The translations under genes were made by a program, and so were the position numbers. The notes beneath the pieces are model-generated. The model had not been told where the DNA came from, did no database searches, and saw only the letters and a program-made list of their open reading frames with translations. A DNA stretch of 64,000 bases from Nocardioides jejuensis (lineage in GTDB: Bacteria; Actinomycetota; Actinomycetes; Propionibacteriales; Nocardioidaceae), in assembly GCF_004337475.1 (NCBI RefSeq), contig NZ_SJZJ01000004.1:62001-126000 (forward strand), written 5' to 3'. Of the stretch, positions 20,951 through 29,895 are shown in pieces. Every line of letters begins with the position of its first letter. Position 1 is the first letter of the stretch.

Positions 20951-21037
20951 ATGCATCCCCGTTACCGCCGTCTGGTCATTCCCGCGCTCCTCACCGGGCT
21001 GATCCTGATCGCGGTCGTCGCCAAGTTCGTCAACTGA
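20951..21037 (+). CDS. 28-residue single-pass membrane peptide
   Basis: A short ORF, MHPRYRRLVIPALLTGLILI and then eight more residues (AVVAKFVN), with an Arg-rich N-terminus and one hydrophobic helix. Its stop overlaps the ATG of the methyltransferase gene (ATGA), so it could couple translation of that gene as well as make a peptide. GGATGAGCGC precedes the ATG and may act as a weak RBS. No family is recognised. The positive-inside charge pattern and overlap make it more than a chance ORF. Confidence 0.6.
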   Translation: MHPRYRRLVIPALLTGLILIAVVAKFVN

Positions 21038-22275
21038 TGTCCGAGCCGCTCCTCCGCGCACAGATGCGGGTGCGCACGCTCCTCCTCGACGGGGAGCAGA
21101 TGGTCCGGGCCGTCGCGTCCGGGCGCCAGCGCGGCACCGAGCCCGCCTGGCGCCGCGCCGAGCTGCGCTACGTCGACCTCAAGGCCGGCCGCCACCTCCA
21201 GATCACGACGTACGACGCGACGCAGGCGCACACCGCCAACCACGCGGTCGGTGATGCCGCGCGTGACGCCGTCGATGCCCTGCTCGAGGTCCCGTTCGGC
21301 AACTGGCACGTCGAGACGCTCACCGAACAGCACCAGATGCGGGTGACGAAGAAGCACGAGGCGTTGATCCACACGACCGCGCGGGCCACGCCGGTCGACG
21401 CGGCCCAGGTCGTCCGCGGGCACGACAAGCCCAAGGAGCGCCTGCTGGCCGAGGACCACCCGGTGCTCGTCGAGCTCGGCATCTCGGACAGCCAGGGTCG
21501 GATCAAGCCCAGCCGGCAGGCGAAGTACCGCCAGGTCGAGGAGTTCGTCCGTCTGCTCGATGCCAGCGTCACCGACGCGATCAAGTCCGGCAGCCTCCGG
21601 CGGCCGACGAAGGACGACCCGCTGCGGATCGTCGACCTCGGCTGCGGCAACGCCTACCTGACCTTCGCTGCCCAGGCCCACCTCGGCGCCACGCTGCCCG
21701 TCCACCTCACCGGCGTCGACGTGAAGCAGCAGTCCCGCGACCACAACAGCGCTGTCGCCGAGCGGCTCGGCCTCGACATGGACTTCGTGGTCGGCACGAT
21801 CGCCGCGGCCGAGCTGCCGCAGGCGCCCGACGTGGTGCTCGCGCTGCACGCGTGCGACACCGCCACCGACGAGGCCCTCGCACGGGCCAGCGAGTGGCAG
21901 GCCGCGCTCGTCCTCGCGGCGCCGTGCTGCCACCACGACATCGCGGCGCAGCTGCGCAAGGCCCGCACCCCGTCGCCGTACGCCATGCTGACGCGGCACG
22001 GCATCCTCCGCGAGCGCTTCGCCGACACGCTGACCGACGCCGTTCGCGCCGCGATCCTGCGACTGCTCGGCTACCGCGTCGACGTGGTCGAATTCGTCGA
22101 GTCGGAGCACACCCCGCGCAACACGCTCCTGCGTGCGGTGCGCACCGGCGGCGTCGTCAAGGGCGGCTCGGTCCGCAAGGAGTACGACGAGCTCGTCGAC
22201 ACGTGGGCGATCCGCCCCCACCTGGCTGTGCTGACCGGCATCGCCTCGACGGAGGGCGTCACGCTCGATGCGTAG
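21037..22275 (+). CDS. Class I SAM methyltransferase (METTL25/Methyltransf_32-like)
   Basis: 412 residues. The SAM-binding motif is IVDLGCGNAYLTFA (about residue 198), followed by VHLTGVDVK, and then ALHACDTATDEAL and APCCHHDIAAQL. The CCHH segment is the signature of the group that includes METTL25 and GSTCD C-termini, whose substrates are poorly known. An N-terminal region of about 190 residues precedes the Rossmann fold. The ATG overlaps the preceding 28-residue ORF, and the 3-prime end overlaps the next gene by 8 nt. Confidence 0.82.
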   Translation: MSEPLLRAQMRVRTLLLDGEQMVRAVASGRQRGTEPAWRRAELRYVDLKAGRHLQITTYDATQAHTANHAVGDAARDAVDALLEVPFGNWHVETLTEQHQMRVTKKHEALIHTTARATPVDAAQVVRGHDKPKERLLAEDHPVLVELGISDSQGRIKPSRQAKYRQVEEFVRLLDASVTDAIKSGSLRRPTKDDPLRIVDLGCGNAYLTFAAQAHLGATLPVHLTGVDVKQQSRDHNSAVAERLGLDMDFVVGTIAAAELPQAPDVVLALHACDTATDEALARASEWQAALVLAAPCCHHDIAAQLRKARTPSPYAMLTRHGILRERFADTLTDAVRAAILRLLGYRVDVVEFVESEHTPRNTLLRAVRTGGVVKGGSVRKEYDELVDTWAIRPHLAVLTGIASTEGVTLDA

Positions 22276-23278
22276 CCTCCTCGTGGCCGCGCTGGTGGCG
22301 GCACCGTTCGCCCTCGGCGCTGCCGTCGCGGCGCCTGCGGACGACACCGCTGTGGGCCATGAGGTCACCCGCTTCACCGATCCCGACATCATCGAGTCGT
22401 CGGGCCTCGTCGTGCTCGGCGACGATCTCGCGGTCACGATGAACGACTCCGGCGACACCGCGCGCGTCTTCACCGTCGACCTCGCGACCGGCGACACCGT
22501 CGGCGTCACGCACTTCGACGGCGCGGCCCACGACCTCGAGTCCCTCGCGCCTGCCGACGCCGACCACGTCTGGGTCGGCGACACCGGCGACAACGGCAAG
22601 GACCGCCCCGACATCACGGTGACCAAGGTGCCGGTCGGCCGCGGCGATCGCACGGTCGAGGGCGAGACCTTCCACCTGACCTATCCCGACGGCCCGCACG
22701 ATGCGGAGACCCTGCTCGCTCAGCCGCGCACGGGTCGCCTGTTCGTGGTCAGCAAGAGCCCCCTCGGTGGCGCCGTCTATGCCGCGCCGGCACACCTGAG
22801 CGCCACGGGCACCAACATCCTGGTCAAGGTCGCCTCCGCGCCGGCGCTCGCCACCGACGGGTCGTTCCTGCCGGACGGCCGGCACGTCCTCGTGCGCAAC
22901 TACTTCAAGGCCACCGTCCTGACCTTCCCGGGCTGGCAGGCGGTCGCCGACTTCACCCTTCCGCAGCAGCAACAGGGCGAGGGACTCGGCGTACGCGCGG
23001 ACGGCACGGTCTTCCTCTCGTCCGAGGGCGCTGACCAGCCGGTGCTGCGCATCGACCTGCCGGCGTCCGCCCGGGCCGCGCTCGCAGCGAAGCCAGTCGC
23101 TCCGACCAGCGGCCCGACGACTGCCGCGTCGTCCCCGAGCGCGGCGCCCACCCCGTCGTCTCGCCCGGCAACCACACAGCACGACTCCGGCTCCGGTGGA
23201 GGCGTCTGGGTGCTGGCCCTCTTCGGCGCGCTCGGCCTGCTGCTGCTCAGCGGCATCGTGAAGCTGCTCCGCGGCTGA
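22268..23278 (+). CDS. Exported beta-propeller-like protein with C-terminal anchor
   Basis: 336 residues. A signal peptide (about 1-23) is followed by a repeat-rich beta region with HDLESLAPADADHVWVGDTGDNG and HDAETLLAQPRTGRLFVVSK, which suggests a propeller of the SdiA-regulated or phytase-like kind. Then comes a Pro/Ser/Thr linker (about 276-306) and one C-terminal membrane helix (WVLALFGALGLLLLSGIV) with a basic tail. So it is likely surface-exposed and membrane-held. Function is unknown. It overlaps the methyltransferase gene by 8 nt. Confidence 0.7.
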   Translation: MRSLLVAALVAAPFALGAAVAAPADDTAVGHEVTRFTDPDIIESSGLVVLGDDLAVTMNDSGDTARVFTVDLATGDTVGVTHFDGAAHDLESLAPADADHVWVGDTGDNGKDRPDITVTKVPVGRGDRTVEGETFHLTYPDGPHDAETLLAQPRTGRLFVVSKSPLGGAVYAAPAHLSATGTNILVKVASAPALATDGSFLPDGRHVLVRNYFKATVLTFPGWQAVADFTLPQQQQGEGLGVRADGTVFLSSEGADQPVLRIDLPASARAALAAKPVAPTSGPTTAASSPSAAPTPSSRPATTQHDSGSGGGVWVLALFGALGLLLLSGIVKLLRG

Positions 23279-23334
23279 TCTCGCTGCACGTCGGATCGGT
23301 TACATCAGACCGGTCGGGGGAGTAGGTTGCGGGC

Positions 23335-24420
23335 GTGAGCAACACCCCCGCCCTCTTCAGCCCGAAGCGCACTCTCGAGCAGCGTCGTCAGGCCGTCACG
23401 AACCTCTGGGACTTCCTCGTGCGCGGCGGCATCGCCGACCTGTCCCGGACGCCGGGCGAGGTCATCGACACCGGCCGCCTGCGGCGCCTCACGCGCTACA
23501 CGCCCAAGCCGGGCATCCCGCAGGTCGAGGGCCCCGTCCTGCTCGTGCCGCCGCTCGGCGCGCAGTCGCTCTGCTTCGACCTGCGCCAGGGCTGCTCGCT
23601 GGCCGAGCACCTCGTGCTGACCGGCCGCCAGGCCTATCTCGTCGACTACGACGAGGTGCATGCCAGCAACGACAAGACGGTCGGCATCGAGTTCTGGATC
23701 AACGACGTCATCCCGTCCGCGATCCGCCGGGTCTCCGAGGAGCACGGTGGCGCGAAGGTCAACCTCATCGGCTGGTCGCTGGGTGGCCTCATCGCCACCG
23801 GCACGGTCGCCACGCACCCGGAGCTCCCGGTCAACACCGTGACGGTCTTCGGCAGCCCCTTCGACATGTCGAAGGTCCCGCTCCTGATGCCGTTCCGGAT
23901 GATCGGCAAGGCCACGGGCGGCCGGATCCTCGGCACCGGCATCAAGGCGATCGGCTCGATCCCGTCGCCGATCGTCAGCCTGGGCTTCAAGGCGACCGCC
24001 ATCCCGACGTACCTGCGCAAGCCGATGAAGATCTGGAGCCGTCGCGACGACCGCGACTTCCTCGGCCAGATCCAGGCCGTCGACGCGCTGATGAACAACA
24101 TGCTGGCTTACCCGGGCAAGGCGACGCTGCAGGTCTACCTGCAGATGGCGATGCGCAACGAGGTGGCGACCGGCAAGGTCCAGGGCCCCAACAAGCTGGT
24201 CGACTTCGCCGACGTGCACGTGCCCGTGCTCGCCGTGGCCGGCACCGCCGACGTGCTGGCGCCCATCCCCGCGGTGCACCACGCTGCAGAGATCCTCACG
24301 GGCAGCCCGGAGGTGCGTCTCGTGACGGCGCCCGGCGGCCACCTCGGCCTCCTGACCGGCACGTCTGCCGCGACGACGAGCTGGAAAGAGCTCGACGCCT
24401 TCCTCAACGACTACAACTGA
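23335..24420 (+). CDS. Alpha/beta hydrolase, PHA-synthase-like
   Basis: 361 residues from GTG. The order of motifs fits the class III PHA synthase / lipase group: PVLLVPPLGAQSLCFDL, YLVDYDEV, the nucleophile elbow GWSLGG, then AGTADVLAP (Asp) and APGGHLGL (His). In true PHA synthases the nucleophile is Cys (GxCxG); here it is Ser, so an esterase or acyl-CoA thioesterase-like activity is more likely than polymer synthesis. No phaE, phaR or phasin is nearby. It stands 56 nt after the propeller gene. Confidence 0.75.
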   Translation: MSNTPALFSPKRTLEQRRQAVTNLWDFLVRGGIADLSRTPGEVIDTGRLRRLTRYTPKPGIPQVEGPVLLVPPLGAQSLCFDLRQGCSLAEHLVLTGRQAYLVDYDEVHASNDKTVGIEFWINDVIPSAIRRVSEEHGGAKVNLIGWSLGGLIATGTVATHPELPVNTVTVFGSPFDMSKVPLLMPFRMIGKATGGRILGTGIKAIGSIPSPIVSLGFKATAIPTYLRKPMKIWSRRDDRDFLGQIQAVDALMNNMLAYPGKATLQVYLQMAMRNEVATGKVQGPNKLVDFADVHVPVLAVAGTADVLAPIPAVHHAAEILTGSPEVRLVTAPGGHLGLLTGTSAATTSWKELDAFLNDYN

Positions 24421-24428
24421 GGTACGCC

Positions 24429-24923
24429 GTGCGCGTCGGTGTCCTCCGCGGCGACATCACCACGGAGCACGTCGACGCGATCGTCAACGCTGCCAACAGC
24501 CGCATGCGTGGCGGCGGTGGCGTTGACGGCGCGATCCACCGCGCGGGCGGGCCTGCCGTGCTGGCCGACTGCGTCGCGCGCTTCCCGGACGGCCTGGCGA
24601 CCGGCGATGCCGGCTGGACCGTCGCGGGTGACCTGCCCGCGCGCTGGGTGATCCACACCGTCGGGCCGGACCGTCATGCCGGCCAGACGGATCGGGCCCA
24701 GCTCGTCTCCTGCTACCGGCGGTGTCTCGAGGTGGCCGATGACCTCGGAGCGCTCACCGTGGCTTTCCCGCTCGTCGGTGCCGGGGTCTACGGCTGGACC
24801 GTCGAGGAGTCGGCAGGGGCTGCACTCGAGGCCTTCGCGGCCACGTCGACCCGGGTCGAGGAGGCGCGCTTCGTGGCGTTCAGCGACGCGGCGTACGACG
24901 TGGTGGCGGGGCTCCTCGCCTGA
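24429..24923 (+). CDS. Macrodomain protein (O-acetyl-ADP-ribose deacetylase-like)
   Basis: 164 residues, essentially a lone macrodomain. It starts with VLRGDITTEHVDAIVNAANS and then GGGGVDGAIHRAGG, the ADP-ribose-binding loops of the MacroD/YmdB group, followed by VIHTVGP and FPLVGAGVYGW. The catalytic Asn (VNAANS) and Asp (GVDGAI) are present. Such enzymes remove O-acetyl or mono-ADP-ribosyl groups. The GTG start lies 8 nt after the hydrolase stop, so the two are probably cotranscribed. Confidence 0.9.
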   Translation: MRVGVLRGDITTEHVDAIVNAANSRMRGGGGVDGAIHRAGGPAVLADCVARFPDGLATGDAGWTVAGDLPARWVIHTVGPDRHAGQTDRAQLVSCYRRCLEVADDLGALTVAFPLVGAGVYGWTVEESAGAALEAFAATSTRVEEARFVAFSDAAYDVVAGLLA

Positions 24924-24955
24924 CGTCCCCTAGAGCCGGCCGCGCAGAAATGACA

Positions 24956-24987
24956 TCGGGCCCGCCACCTCGCGGTGACGGGCCCGA
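24956..24987. terminator. Bidirectional terminator between macrodomain gene and serC
   Basis: Perfect 9-bp inverted repeat, TCGGGCCCG (24956-24964) and CGGGCCCGA (24979-24987). It lies between two convergent genes and can serve both. Confidence 0.7.
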
Positions 24988-25009
24988 CGTACGGCAGGTC
25001 AGGAGACGA

Positions 25010-26140
<1,131 letters not shown>

Positions 26141-26200
26141 TCACGAATGTGGTTGTCGCGGCACCTGACCCCGTTGTCAGGGTCCTATTGTGACAGCGTG

Positions 26201-26674
26201 ATGGAGATCGTCCGGGTTCCGTATGACCATCCGGACGCCATCACCCTGATGGACCGGGTGCAGCAGATCTACACCGAGCGCTACGGGGGTCCGGACGCGT
26301 CGCCGATGGACCCTGCCGAGTTCGCTCCGCCCGCGGGTGAGTTCTTCCTCGGTTTCCTCGACGGAGCTGCTGTCGCGACGGGCGCCTGGCGCCACGTCGG
26401 CCTCGACCGGCTCGGCTCGACGGCTACCGCCGAGGTGAAGCGGATGTACGTCGTCGAGGACATGCAACGCCGTGGCCTGGCCCGGCTGATGCTCGCCCGC
26501 CTCGAGCAGGCGGCTGCGGCAGCGGGCCACGACGTCCTCGTGCTGAGCACCGGCTCGATGCAGCCCGAGGCGATCGCGCTCTACGAGTCCTCGGGCTATG
26601 CGCCGGTCCCCGGCTGGGGCGTGTACGCCGACCACCCCGGCGCCTTCTTCTTCGGCAAGGCGATCGCGTCGTGA
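26201..26674 (+). CDS. GNAT family N-acetyltransferase
   Basis: 157 residues. The acetyl-CoA site is VKRMYVVEDMQRRGLARLML (motif A, with RGLAR for R/Q-x-x-G-x-G/A), followed by LVLSTGSMQPEAIALYESSG. The ATG at 26201 is preferred over the GTG just before it. The acceptor is unknown. Its stop overlaps the next GTG (GTGA), which links it to the DedA gene. Confidence 0.88.
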   Translation: MEIVRVPYDHPDAITLMDRVQQIYTERYGGPDASPMDPAEFAPPAGEFFLGFLDGAAVATGAWRHVGLDRLGSTATAEVKRMYVVEDMQRRGLARLMLARLEQAAAAAGHDVLVLSTGSMQPEAIALYESSGYAPVPGWGVYADHPGAFFFGKAIAS

Positions 26675-27309
26675 CGGGCATCGTCGGCGACCTCGCCGAC
26701 TGGATGCTCCACCTCGACCCGCTCTGGGTCCTGCTCGTGGTCGCGCTGCTGGTCTTCGCCGAGGACGCCTTCTTCCTCGGCTTCGCCATCCCGGGGGAGA
26801 CGGCAGCGGTCATCGCGGGTGTGGCAACCGCGCTCGACCACGTCTCCCTCCCCGTGGCGATCGTGGTGGTCGTGGTGGCCGCGATCCTCGGCGACAGCGT
26901 GGGCTACGAGGTCGGGAAGCACTTCCTCGGGCCCAAGGTGCTGGGCCGGCCGTTCCTGGACCGCCACCGGCACCGGATCGAGGGGGCGCAGCGGCTGATC
27001 CGCCGACGTGGCGGCCTGGCGGTCTTCATCGGCCGCTGGACGGCGCTGCTGCGCGCGATGATGCCGGCGCTCGCCGGGGCGTCCCACATGCGCTACCGCA
27101 CCTTCGTGATCTGGAACGGCATCGGTGGCATCGCCTGGGGTGTCACGTTCGTGATGCTCGGGCACGTCGCAGGCACGTCGTACCACCAGATCGAGAAGCG
27201 GGCCGGGCACTGGGTGGCGATCGGCTTCGGCGTCATCGTCGTGCTCGGCGTACTCCTCTGGCACCTGCGCCGGAAGGCAGCCGAGCGCGCGGAGGAGCGC
27301 GTCACATGA
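26671..27309 (+). CDS. DedA family membrane protein
   Basis: 212 residues with 4-5 membrane segments. It has the DedA/SNARE-associated pattern: FAEDAFFLGFAIPGETAAVIAG early, GDSVGYEVGK in the middle, and FIGRWTALLRAMMPALAG with the conserved Arg pair. Members of this family are scramblases or transporters of undecaprenyl phosphate and other lipids. The acidic residue in FAED and the arginines in GRWTALLRA are conserved. It overlaps the GNAT gene. Confidence 0.9.
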   Translation: MTGIVGDLADWMLHLDPLWVLLVVALLVFAEDAFFLGFAIPGETAAVIAGVATALDHVSLPVAIVVVVVAAILGDSVGYEVGKHFLGPKVLGRPFLDRHRHRIEGAQRLIRRRGGLAVFIGRWTALLRAMMPALAGASHMRYRTFVIWNGIGGIAWGVTFVMLGHVAGTSYHQIEKRAGHWVAIGFGVIVVLGVLLWHLRRKAAERAEERVT

Positions 27310-27313
27310 CGAA

Positions 27314-27342
27314 GGGCCGGCCCCGCAGTGCGGAACCGGCCC
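27314..27342. terminator. Terminator between dedA-like gene and citrate synthase gene
   Basis: GGGCCGG (27314-27320) pairs with CCGGCCC (27336-27342), and the inner CCGC/GCGG adds to the stem. It lies between convergent genes and fits best as the terminator of the minus-strand citrate synthase gene. Confidence 0.6.
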
Positions 27343-27357
27343 CTCAGGGAGATTTGC

Positions 27358-28482
27358 TTACAGCGCCCACTCGGCCTTGTAGCCGGCGACCTCGGAGGCC
27401 GGTCGCGTCGCCGGGCCGGTGTAGACCGCCGACGGGCGGATCAGGCGACCGGTCGTCTTCTGCTCGAGGATGTGCGCCGACCAGCCACCCGTGCGGGCAC
27501 AGGTGAACATCGAGGTGAACATGTTGGCCGGGACCTCGGCGAAGTCGAGGACGATCGCGGCCCAGAACTCGACGTTGGTCTCGAGGACGCGGTCGGGGCG
27601 ACGCTCGCGGAGCTCGGCCAACGCGGCCTGCTCCAGGGCCTCGGCGACCTCGTAGCGCTCGGCACCGAGCTCCTTCGCCGTACGACGCAGGACGCGGGCG
27701 CGGGGGTCCTCGGCGCGGTAGACGCGGTGGCCGAAGCCCATGAGGCGCTCGCCGGAGTCGAGGAGGTTCTTGACGTACTTGCGCGCGTCACCCTGCTGCT
27801 CGACCTCCTCGATCATGCCGAGGACGCGGGACGGGGCGCCGCCGTGGAGCGGGCCGGACATCGCGCCGATGGCGCCGGAGAGCGCAGCGGCGACGTCAGC
27901 ACCGGTGGAGGTGATGACGCGGGCGGTGAACGTCGAGGCGTTCATGCCGTGCTCGGCAGCGGAGCTCCAGTAGGCGTCGATCGCCTTGGCGTGACGCGGG
28001 TCCGCCTCGCCCCGCCAGCGGATGAGGAACTTCTCGGCGAGGGTCTTGCCCTCGTCGACGAGCTTCTGCGAGACGACGGGCGTCCCGACGCCGCGGGCCG
28101 ACTGGCCGGCCCAGGCGAGCACCATGACGGCGGCGCGGCCGAGGTCCTCGCGGACCTTCTCCGGCGTCGAGTCGTAGGTGTAGGTGATGCCGAACGCGGG
28201 GGCGAGCTGGGCGATCGCGGACTGCAGGTCGACGCGCACGTCGCCGGTGTGGACCGGGAGCGAGTACGCCTCGGCGGGCTGGAGGCCCGGGTCGAAGGTG
28301 CCGTCGACGAGGAGGCCCCAGACCTTCTCGAACGGGATGCGGCCCGCGATCTCCTCGATGTCCACGCCGCGGTAACGCAGCGCGGAGCCCTCCTTGTCGG
28401 GCTCGGCGATCTCGGTCGCGAAGGCGACGACGCCCTCAAGGCCCTCGTGGACGACGGGGCCGGTGTTCTCCGCGGCAGTCAT
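27358..28482 (-). CDS. Citrate synthase
   Basis: 374 residues from the ATG with AAGGAG 6 nt before it; a longer frame would start 23 codons upstream without a better RBS. Active-site segments are present: GAMSGPLHGGAPSRV (His), GFGHRVYRAEDPRA (His), and VEFWAAIVLDFAEVP with the catalytic Asp. The short form without a long N-terminal domain, and the actinobacterial flavour, suit citrate synthase 2 (CitA-like) rather than the main GltA; the enzyme could also act as a methylcitrate synthase. It is divergent from pdxH. Confidence 0.93.
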   Translation of the reverse strand: MTAAENTGPVVHEGLEGVVAFATEIAEPDKEGSALRYRGVDIEEIAGRIPFEKVWGLLVDGTFDPGLQPAEAYSLPVHTGDVRVDLQSAIAQLAPAFGITYTYDSTPEKVREDLGRAAVMVLAWAGQSARGVGTPVVSQKLVDEGKTLAEKFLIRWRGEADPRHAKAIDAYWSSAAEHGMNASTFTARVITSTGADVAAALSGAIGAMSGPLHGGAPSRVLGMIEEVEQQGDARKYVKNLLDSGERLMGFGHRVYRAEDPRARVLRRTAKELGAERYEVAEALEQAALAELRERRPDRVLETNVEFWAAIVLDFAEVPANMFTSMFTCARTGGWSAHILEQKTTGRLIRPSAVYTGPATRPASEVAGYKAEWAL

Positions 28483-28568
28483 GGGTGCTCCTTGCTCAAC
28501 GCGGTCTGGAATGTGCGGCCGCGCCTTGATCGGAAAGGCGGCCTTCCGCATTCAAGCATCATGGAGTC

Positions 28569-29201
28569 ATGGACGAGCAACTGCCCACCCTCCGGTCCGA
28601 GTACGCCGCACGCTCGCTCGTCGAGGCAGACCTCCCGGCTGACCCGATGGATCTCTTCCGTGACTGGTTCGTCGATGCGCGTGAGCTGACCGAGCCCAAC
28701 GCGATGGTGGTCGCCACCGTCTCGGCCGACGGTCAGCCGTCGAGCCGGATCGTGCTGCTCAAGGGTCTGGACCAGCAGGGCTTCCACTTCTTCACCAACC
28801 AGCGCTCCCGCAAGGGGGAGGAGCTGGCCGCCAACCCGCGCTGTGCGCTCCTCTTCCCGTGGCACGGGCTGCGCCGGCAGGTGCGGGTCGAGGGCGTGGC
28901 GACGCCGTTGAGCCGCGCCGAGATCGACGCCTACTTCCACCAGCGTCCGCGCGGCGCGCAGCTCGGGGCCCTGGCCTCGCCGCAGTCGCAGCCGGTCACG
29001 CTCGAGGAGCTCAACCAGCGCTTCGCCGACGCCGACGCGGCGTACCCGGAGGAGGTGCCGGTGCCCGACGGCTGGGGTGGGTACGCCGTCCGCCCGCACG
29101 CGATCGAGTTCTGGCAGGGCGGGGTGAACCGCCTCCACGACCGGTTCCGCTACACGCTGACCGAGGCCGGCACGTGGGCCGTGGAGCGCCTGGCCCCCTG
29201 A
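28569..29201 (+). CDS. pdxH: Pyridoxamine 5-phosphate oxidase
   Basis: 210 residues. FMN-binding and catalytic segments are clear: PNAMVVATVSADGQPSSRIV, LKGLDQQGFHFFTNQRSRKG, LLFPWHGLRRQVRVEG, and the C-terminal IEFWQGGVNRLHDR. It oxidises pyridoxamine or pyridoxine phosphate to PLP, the cofactor that SerC, 3 kb away, needs. Its stop is followed by the 21-bp mirror repeat. Confidence 0.96.
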   Translation: MDEQLPTLRSEYAARSLVEADLPADPMDLFRDWFVDARELTEPNAMVVATVSADGQPSSRIVLLKGLDQQGFHFFTNQRSRKGEELAANPRCALLFPWHGLRRQVRVEGVATPLSRAEIDAYFHQRPRGAQLGALASPQSQPVTLEELNQRFADADAAYPEEVPVPDGWGGYAVRPHAIEFWQGGVNRLHDRFRYTLTEAGTWAVERLAP

Positions 29202-29208
29202 CGCCGAC

Positions 29209-29270
29209 ATGGCAGAAGTGGCCGTCGAGATGGCAGAAAGTTCTGCCATCTCGACGAAAAGAACTGCCCT
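29209..29270. repeat. 21-bp period mirror repeat (ATGGCAGAA family)
   Basis: ATGGCAGAA occurs at 29209 and 29230 (21 bp apart). Its complement TTCTGCCAT follows at 29241, and a decayed copy AACTGCCCT at 29262, again 21 bp on. The centre is a 15-bp perfect inverted repeat, GTCGAGATGGCAGAA (29224-29238) and TTCTGCCATCTCGAC (29241-29255), with 2 nt between. It lies just after pdxH and before the tetR promoter. Confidence 0.85.
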
Positions 29271-29276
29271 CTCGAC

Positions 29277-29305
29277 TTGTGAGTGAGCGCTCACTCACTT
29301 AGAGT
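29277..29305 (+). promoter_or_regulatory. tetR promoter with overlapping operator
   Basis: A perfect 20-bp palindrome, GTGAGTGAGCGCTCACTCAC (29279-29298), fills the spacer between TTGTGA (29277-29282) and TAGAGT (29300-29305), which are 17 nt apart. This is the classic arrangement of an autoregulating TetR operator, and the gene starts 8 nt downstream. Confidence 0.75.
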
Positions 29306-29312
29306 GGTTGGC

Positions 29313-29894
29313 ATGTCCAGACGTGCCGCACGCATGACCGCCGATGACCGGCGTACCCAGTTGATCGAGGTGACCCTGCCGCTCCTGCGGGAGCACGGGC
29401 GCGCCACGACCACCCGGCAGATCGCCGAGGCCGCGGGGATCGCGGAGGGCACGATCTTCCGCGCCTTCGAGACGAAGGACGAGCTCTTCCTCTGCGCGCT
29501 GGAGCAGGCGTTCGACCCGAGCGACCTGATCGAGCGCACCGAGGCGATCGACCTGTCCCTGCCCCTGCGGGAGCGGATGGTCGCGGCGGTGACGCTGCTC
29601 CAGGAGCGGTTCAACTCGATGTTCACGCTGATGGCGCGCATGGGGATGCTCCAGCCGCCGCGCGCCAAGCGGCACACCGAGGAGCTCCGCGCCCGCGGTC
29701 TCGCCGCCATCGAGGCGCTCCTCGCCCCGGACGCGGAGGCCTTCCGCGTCGACGTACCCCAGGTGGCGCACACCCTGCGCCTGCTGACCTTCTCGGGCAG
29801 CCACCCCCACCTCACCGAGGGCCGGCTGCTCTCACCCGACCAGATCGTCGATGTCGTCCTGCACGGCACCCTCGCCCCCACCAAGGAGAAGTGA
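29313..29894 (+). CDS. TetR family regulator
   Basis: 193 residues from ATG at 29313. The N-terminal helix-turn-helix is typical (TTRQIAEAAGIAEGTIFRAF, about 36-55), followed by a helical ligand domain. It sits directly before two ABC exporter genes, with a 1-nt gap to the first, and behind a perfect palindrome in its own promoter. So it probably represses itself and the exporter and is released by a transported compound. The ligand is unknown. Confidence 0.9.
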   Translation: MSRRAARMTADDRRTQLIEVTLPLLREHGRATTTRQIAEAAGIAEGTIFRAFETKDELFLCALEQAFDPSDLIERTEAIDLSLPLRERMVAAVTLLQERFNSMFTLMARMGMLQPPRAKRHTEELRARGLAAIEALLAPDAEAFRVDVPQVAHTLRLLTFSGSHPHLTEGRLLSPDQIVDVVLHGTLAPTKEK

Positions 29895-29895
29895 G

